A DNA stretch of 11,679 bases, from contig JAGWBY010000039.1 in NCBI GenBank assembly GCA_021295675.1, forward strand, positions 3,013 to 14,691, in the 5' to 3' direction. The DNA is from Candidatus Latescibacterota bacterium. Lineage in GTDB: Bacteria; Latescibacterota; UBA2968; UBA8231. Each line of letters opens with the position of its first letter. Position 1 is the first letter of the stretch. A program made the position numbers and the translations under genes. A model generated the notes under the pieces. The model saw only the letters and a program-made list of their open reading frames with translations, was not told where the DNA came from and made no database searches. Shown piece by piece: positions 7,766 to 11,679 of the stretch.

Positions 7766-10339
7766 CTAATAATCGTACGACAGTGAAATGTTCCAGCGGC
7801 GTCCCAGCCCGAGGAATACGCGAGCACTTGCGGCGTCGTGGCCATCGCCGTCATCGGCATCGGACACGTAGTTTTCGTCGAGCAAATTGAAAACGTGCAA
7901 TCGCAGTTTCATATTGCTAAACGAAGCGCCGGGCAATGTGTACCCCGCGTGTAAATCCACCAGATTGTAATCTGGGAGTTTCCACGATTGTGCGCGGTCG
8001 TCGGGGTCGGTGCGGTTGGCGGGATCAAATTTGGCGTAGTGATCCATGAACCGCCGCACACCTAGCGAGGCGTAGAGGCCGCGCGTGGGAAATACCGCAC
8101 CGCTCAGGGCAAGGGTCTTTTGCGCTGCGTCGCCCACCTTTAGGCCTTTGGCATAGACTTGAAATTCGCCGATCGTCTCTGGATCCTCTTCGGGTGAAAA
8201 TGTGGTATTGACATCGTTGAGCCATTCCCAATTGCCCAGCGATACCATGCCGCGCACCTCGAATTTGTCATGGGGACGCGCCTTCAGGTCGAACTCTACG
8301 CCGGTATGCAGCGCGTCAATGCCGTTCAGCAAAAATCGGAAGCTCTGTTCGAGCTCATCGCTATAAATACTTTTAGGCCACGAGCGGTCTATCCACCTAG
8401 TGTAATAGAAGTTTGCGTTGCCAGTAAACATGCCGCGTTTGAAATAACCGGCACCTAGTTCAAAAGAAGCGACCTTTTCATTGAACGTGGGATCGTACAG
8501 GCTGTTGTCATAGTGGTAAACGGAGTCGAATTTGGGCGCGGTTGAAAGCCAGCCCATGTTGGCATACACATTGACTGTGGGAGTGGCATTGTAGTTGCCA
8601 CCTACTTTCATGGTGTAGCCGGGGAAGTTTTCCCAGGCGGTCTGATCCCAGTCGCCATCGATCTTGGCGCGGAAATAGTCGATGCGCTTGTAACCCGTCG
8701 TCGATACCGAAGTGCTCAAAAAGGCCGTGAATTTGTCAAATTGTCCTTCGAGCTGGGCAAAGCCGCCACCCCAGCGCGTAAGGCCATCGTTGTGGTAGGC
8801 GACTCTGTCGCCAAGTCGCTTGACGGAGACGTAGTAATCGGCCCCGAGCAAGTTGCGCACCTCGCGCCAGTGCTCGCCTTTGTAATAGCGCAAATCCGTG
8901 CCAAAGGTCAGCTTGTAGATGTCGCTCAAATGGTATTCGGCTGTGCCCAAATACCCATACCAGAAATGCTGATTGACCGAATTGCGGATAATGGTCTGTG
9001 CCGCGATTTCATCGGCACCCACTTCACCGGCAGCCACCAACGCGGAGTCGGCTTGGGTATTCAACTCATCAGCAACGCGTTGCCAGTTGATACTACCATC
9101 GGGTAGCGTGCCCGGATTGGAACCCAAACGCCCGGTGCCGCCGCCTTTGCCGCGCGAGAAATAGAATACATTGGACAACATGAATTGCGCGTTGGGGGTC
9201 CAGTACCAGTTCAAATTGGCCTGGGGTTTGTGGTAAAAATTTTCGCGCTCCATGATGATTGCGCTGTCGCGTGCATCGTGGACACTGCCGTTGTAATATT
9301 CTTGATAGGACGAAAAGGGCGAGCGTCCCCAGTTGGGATTGTAATCGACGCCGTAGTTTCTTGCGTCCGCAACGTCAATGCCTAGGGATTGGGCGTAATC
9401 GGCGTCAAAGGTTGCAATGGATTGCTTGTAGAGACGGTGCCCGTGGCGCTGCGGCGCGCCGGTAACGAACAGATCAATTTTGTGCGTATCGGATGCCAAA
9501 AAGCTCAACGCTCCAAAGTAGGCCCACGCCGAGGACCACGCCTGAGCGGGCAGACCCTCGCTGCTCTTGCGCGTCATGCCCACGGTGAAAGCTGTTTTTT
9601 TATCGATCAAACCCGATGAAAAATTGAGCGTGGTTTTGTAAAAGGCGTTGTTGCCAGCCTCCTGTTTGATTTTGAATCCGCGCCGTTGACTGGCGATATC
9701 GGTGATGATGTTCATGGTGCCACCCACCGAGGCAATCGCCAGATTGGAGGCCCCCGACGTGACGTCGCTCAGCCCATCCCAGTTGGACCAATAGACCCAG
9801 CCGTTTTCCATATCGTTGACGGGGACGCCGTTGATCATAACGGCGACATTGCGCTGGTCAAAGCCCCGCACATTGATGCGGGAGTCGCCGGCCCCTCCGC
9901 CTTGCGCGGTTGCATACACGCCCGGCGTATCATTTAAAATCAGCGGCAGATCGCGCGAGCCGAGTTTGCGCTGCATGTCGGCTTTGGGCACATCGGTGGC
10001 CCGATCGGCGACGATGATAATTTCTTTGCCGCGAAATACCTCGGGCATGAGTTCGACAAACAACTCGACCGCATCCGCTTCTACGACGACGGGGCTGCGA
10101 TGTTCTTTGTAGCCGATAAAACTTACGACGAGCGTATGGCTGCCTGCACCGACATTGGCGATGGCAAATTGTCCGTCGAGGTCTGTAGTAGCGCCGCGCT
10201 CGACGCCTTCTATATAGACGTTGGCACCGGGCAGTGATTCGCCGGTTTCGGCATCGCGCACGGTGCCTTTTAGCTCGGCGGCAAACAGAGGTGAATAGGC
10301 GAGGAATAAGAGAGAAAAAAGCGTGAGTATTGGCTTCAT
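7766..10339 (-). CDS. TonB-dependent receptor 2 with N-terminal carboxypeptidase-regulatory-like domain
   Basis: This intact 857-residue outer-membrane receptor starts at an ATG preceded by a perfect GGAGGT five bases away. A signal peptide (1-20, ending PLFA) is followed by a carboxypeptidase-regulatory-like beta domain (about 22-100: LKGTVRDAETGESLPGANVY, GQFAIANVGAGSHTLVVSFIGY). This extension is typical of Bacteroidetes and other FCB receptors. A possible TonB-contact stretch is KEIIIVADR (105-113). The plug domain spans about 125-215 (INVRGFDQRNVAVMINGVPV, GASNLAIASVGGTMNII), and beta-barrel strands rich in aromatic residues run to the C-terminal WNISLSYDY, ending in the expected aromatic residue. 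The substrate is unknown; no SusD-like partner lies beside it, so a classical glycan-uptake pair is not supported. It is transcribed toward receptor 1 and has its own AT-rich leader. Base composition looks more AT-rich than the damaged genes. Confidence 0.92.
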   Translation of the reverse strand: MKPILTLFSLLFLAYSPLFAAELKGTVRDAETGESLPGANVYIEGVERGATTDLDGQFAIANVGAGSHTLVVSFIGYKEHRSPVVVEADAVELFVELMPEVFRGKEIIIVADRATDVPKADMQRKLGSRDLPLILNDTPGVYATAQGGGAGDSRINVRGFDQRNVAVMINGVPVNDMENGWVYWSNWDGLSDVTSGASNLAIASVGGTMNIITDIASQRRGFKIKQEAGNNAFYKTTLNFSSGLIDKKTAFTVGMTRKSSEGLPAQAWSSAWAYFGALSFLASDTHKIDLFVTGAPQRHGHRLYKQSIATFDADYAQSLGIDVADARNYGVDYNPNWGRSPFSSYQEYYNGSVHDARDSAIIMERENFYHKPQANLNWYWTPNAQFMLSNVFYFSRGKGGGTGRLGSNPGTLPDGSINWQRVADELNTQADSALVAAGEVGADEIAAQTIIRNSVNQHFWYGYLGTAEYHLSDIYKLTFGTDLRYYKGEHWREVRNLLGADYYVSVKRLGDRVAYHNDGLTRWGGGFAQLEGQFDKFTAFLSTSVSTTGYKRIDYFRAKIDGDWDQTAWENFPGYTMKVGGNYNATPTVNVYANMGWLSTAPKFDSVYHYDNSLYDPTFNEKVASFELGAGYFKRGMFTGNANFYYTRWIDRSWPKSIYSDELEQSFRFLLNGIDALHTGVEFDLKARPHDKFEVRGMVSLGNWEWLNDVNTTFSPEEDPETIGEFQVYAKGLKVGDAAQKTLALSGAVFPTRGLYASLGVRRFMDHYAKFDPANRTDPDDRAQSWKLPDYNLVDLHAGYTLPGASFSNMKLRLHVFNLLDENYVSDADDGDGHDAASARVFLGLGRRWNISLSYDY

Positions 10340-10366
10340 AAGAAACCTCCGTGGGGGAATGGGGAC

Positions 10367-10379
10367 GCAGCAGTGCTGC
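10367..10379. repeat. Palindrome GCAGCAGTGCTGC in receptor 2 leader
   Basis: This is a perfect 13-base palindrome with one central base, about 30 bases upstream of the receptor 2 start codon. The single-base centre suits protein binding to DNA better than an RNA hairpin. It could be chance. Confidence 0.25.
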
Positions 10380-10408
10380 TATGTTTATATTATTTTTATA
10401 TAAAATTT

Positions 10409-10427
10409 GATTAAAACATATTTAATC
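10409..10427. promoter_or_regulatory. Inverted repeat, possible operator for receptor 2
   Basis: GATTAAA (10409-10415) and TTTAATC (10421-10427) are perfect 7-base reverse complements separated by five bases. The 19-base dyad lies about 70 bases upstream of the receptor 2 start, in the AT-rich block where a promoter is expected. Its length suits a dimeric repressor or activator. It does not match a Fur box that I recognise. Confidence 0.35.
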
Positions 10428-10519
10428 TAATGAATCGCTGATGCTCCGTCAAGCTCCGTCGCCGTTTGGGGGTAACGATGCTGCCCAGCGCCAGCACGCG
10501 CCGAGCGCTCACATCCCCC

Positions 10520-11318
10520 TCACCCCCGGAACGGATTCTCCTCCCCTTCGGCCCGATGCTGATAGAGTGGCTTGACCGCCTCCGGCAGGGCCTCGTAGGC
10601 TTCCCTCGGCACAATCGCATTGTTGCGCCCGCCAAATTCCACGCTCAACCACCACGGACAATAGCGCGTGATGATCGCCACCCTCGGCTCCGGGCTGGGA
10701 TTTGCCGCGGTCGAATGCCAGATCCGGCTGTCCATCACCAGCGCACTGCCCTCCGGGCCGACTTGAACTGATCAAGCCGCTCTTCTAGCCCTTCGGGCGT
10801 CTGGTGCATTCGCGGATTGAGCGGATCGCGGTGACTGCGCGGCACCACCCACGTTCCGCCCGTCTCCGGGCCAAACGGCGACAGCATCCACAGCACCGAT
10901 AGCTGCATGGTCGCGTTTGGGAAGGGCTGCGCCACCCGGCCGGCAAAGTCCCCGTCGGTCAGGTCGTGCGGCCAATCCGAGTGAAAGCCGCGCCAGTTCA
11001 AGTCCTCGCGGTTGGGCACTTGCGTCTTAAACTCGGTCTGCGCGATCCGCACGTGCCCGCCAAAAACCGCCTGCGCCACCCCCAACAAACGCTCGTCGCC
11101 TAGATACGGCGCAAACTCCGGCAAATACGCGATCAGGCAAATGCCCGGCTCGCCGTTGGGGCCGGTCTGCCGCCCGATGTATCCTGCCGCGCCTTTTCGT
11201 GCGCTTCTTGCACATGCGCCCGTACCCGTTCTATGGCGTCCTCGGGAACAATCCGCTCCAACACGCACCAACCCTCGCGGCGCAATTGATCCACTTTTTC
11301 CTTTATCTCAGCGTCCAT
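10520..11318 (-). pseudogene. PhyH-family dioxygenase 2, broken in three frames
   Basis: A second member of the phytanoyl-CoA dioxygenase family, on the minus strand. The start is the ATG at 11318, preceded by GAGAGG five bases away. The first segment reads MDAEIKEKVDQLRREGWCVL to HEKAR, then breaks near 11180-11190. The second frame gives GYIGRQTGPNGEPG and IAYLPEFAPYLGDERLLGVA. It then gives the metal site RGFHSDWPHDL (HxD motif) and LSPFGPETGGTWVVPRSHRD, and breaks near 10755-10768. The third frame reads QVGPEGSALVMDSRIWHSTA, containing the distal His and the Arg of PRVAIITRY, then the C-terminus EGEENPFRG with its stop at 10520-10522. Each shift needs 1+3n missing bases; the second also seems to lack several residues before VGPEGSALVMDS. 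All iron and 2-oxoglutarate ligands survive across the three frames, so the damage looks recent or artefactual. This family is distinct from the PhyH at 1056 and resembles a paralogous group with a WHSTA/N-type distal site. It lies upstream of receptor 2 on the same strand. Confidence 0.82.
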
Positions 11319-11337
11319 AAGACCTCTCATTTCTCGG

Positions 11338-11366
11338 TTGCCCAAGCAATTGCGTACTGCTATACT
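11338..11366 (+). promoter_or_regulatory. Sigma70-type promoter for the enolase-superfamily gene
   Basis: TTGCCC (11338-11343) and TATACT (11361-11366) are separated by 17 bases, the optimal gap. This would start transcription near 11373, leaving a leader of about 38 bases before the ATG at 11411. It is the best promoter match seen in the window and lies in the 92-base divergent spacer with PhyH 2. Confidence 0.6.
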
Positions 11367-11410
11367 AGACCCACTCGCGAACCCATCCCACCCTTTTCCC
11401 GGCCCTTCCC

Positions 11411-11679
11411 ATGCACATCACCGACATCGAAGTCCACGCCATCTGCCCACCGTATTGCGACTTCAACGCCCTAGCGCTGGCCCGCTATCACGGCGCGCGC
11501 ATCCAACGCCGCGCCATCCTCGTCGTCCACACGGACAATGGCCTAGAGGGCCTTGGCGAGAACATCGGCGACGCGCCCGACGGCGACGCTTTGCGCGCCC
11601 GATACATCGGCACCTCGCCCTTTGACTGGATCAACGCCGAGCAGGACCTCGCCATGAACATGGCTTGCTACGACCTAAT
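11411..11679 (+). CDS. Enolase / mandelate racemase superfamily protein, N-terminal part (cut by window end)
   Basis: The ATG at 11411 opens a frame of 89 residues that runs off the window. MHITDIEVHAICPPY, the strand-loop RRAILVVHTDNGLEGLGEN, IGTSPFDWINAEQDLAMNMACYDL and the spacing between them match the N-terminal capping domain of the mandelate racemase/muconate-lactonizing enzyme branch of the enolase superfamily. Members abstract a proton alpha to a carboxylate, often as sugar-acid dehydratases. The catalytic barrel with the metal ligands lies beyond the window, so function cannot be assigned. The opening is strong enough to exclude a chance frame. No clear Shine-Dalgarno site precedes the ATG, but a good promoter lies 45 bases upstream. 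The small N-terminal domain shows no break. Confidence 0.8.
   Translation, partial: MHITDIEVHAICPPYCDFNALALARYHGARIQRRAILVVHTDNGLEGLGENIGDAPDGDALRARYIGTSPFDWINAEQDLAMNMACYDL

Larger units (their letters stand above)
10340..10440 (-). promoter_or_regulatory. AT-rich leader/promoter region of receptor 2
   Basis: The block 10381-10440 is strikingly AT-rich compared with the rest of the window. Read on the minus strand it offers several -10-like TATAA strings, but no single promoter can be chosen. It carries a perfect inverted repeat (10409-10427), a separate palindrome (10367-10379) in the probable 5' untranslated leader, and the GGAGGT ribosome site just before the start at 10339. The remaining spacer to 10519 contains only a short direct repeat, GCTCCGTC at 10443-10450 and 10453-10460. 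Confidence 0.5.

Noticed and set aside
1..11679. Mobile element, CRISPR array, toxin-antitoxin or defence system
   Set aside because: No transposase, integrase, regular spaced repeats, nuclease or small paired genes were found on either strand.

Overview
The window looks like a piece of an uncultured Gram-negative bacterium with an outer membrane. It holds two TonB-dependent receptors and an outer-membrane-type CBM9/DUF5916 protein, and most genes have clear Shine-Dalgarno sites. Two phytanoyl-CoA-dioxygenase (PhyH) genes, an enolase-superfamily gene, an amidohydrolase and a CBM9/DUF5916 gene packed together resemble the accessory content of Latescibacterota/Poribacteria-like or other FCB-related metagenome genomes. 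That placement is inference from gene content only. I see no rRNA, tRNA, CRISPR array, insertion sequence or phage gene.

Layout. 1-853 (-): 5' part of a secreted CBM9/DUF5916 protein, cut by the window start. 854-1055: divergent spacer with a nested palindrome. 1056-1883 (+): PhyH-family dioxygenase. 1884-2018: spacer with a 10-bp-period tandem repeat. 2019-3347 (+): AzgA-type NCS2 purine permease. 3393-4489 (+): broken amidohydrolase. 4518-4968 (+): broken SAM methyltransferase. 4991-about 7716 (+): broken TonB-dependent receptor 1. 7717-7765: convergent spacer with a small hairpin. 7766-10339 (-): intact TonB-dependent receptor 2 with an N-terminal carboxypeptidase-regulatory-like domain. 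10340-10519: AT-rich leader of that receptor. 10520-11318 (-): broken PhyH dioxygenase. 11319-11410: divergent spacer with a good sigma70-type promoter. 11411-11679 (+): N-terminal part of an enolase/mandelate-racemase-superfamily protein, cut by the window end.

How the genes may work together: the permease, amidohydrolase and methyltransferase run in one direction with short gaps and good ribosome sites, and could form a transport-and-hydrolysis unit for a cyclic amide or nucleobase-like compound. The receptors, CBM9 protein, dioxygenases and enolase-family enzyme fit a scavenging lifestyle on dissolved organic matter. No pathway can be proven from the sequence.

The most notable feature is the damage. 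Four genes (amidohydrolase, methyltransferase, receptor 1, second PhyH) change reading frame seven times in total. At most of these points a short conserved stretch also seems to be missing. Two genes with open frames (CBM9/DUF5916 and the first PhyH) also seem to lack a short in-frame segment. The permease and receptor 2, which look more AT-rich, are intact. This may be real gene decay, or a systematic sequencing or assembly loss of short GC-rich stretches. I consider the artefact at least as likely. I do not see a convincing new biological system.
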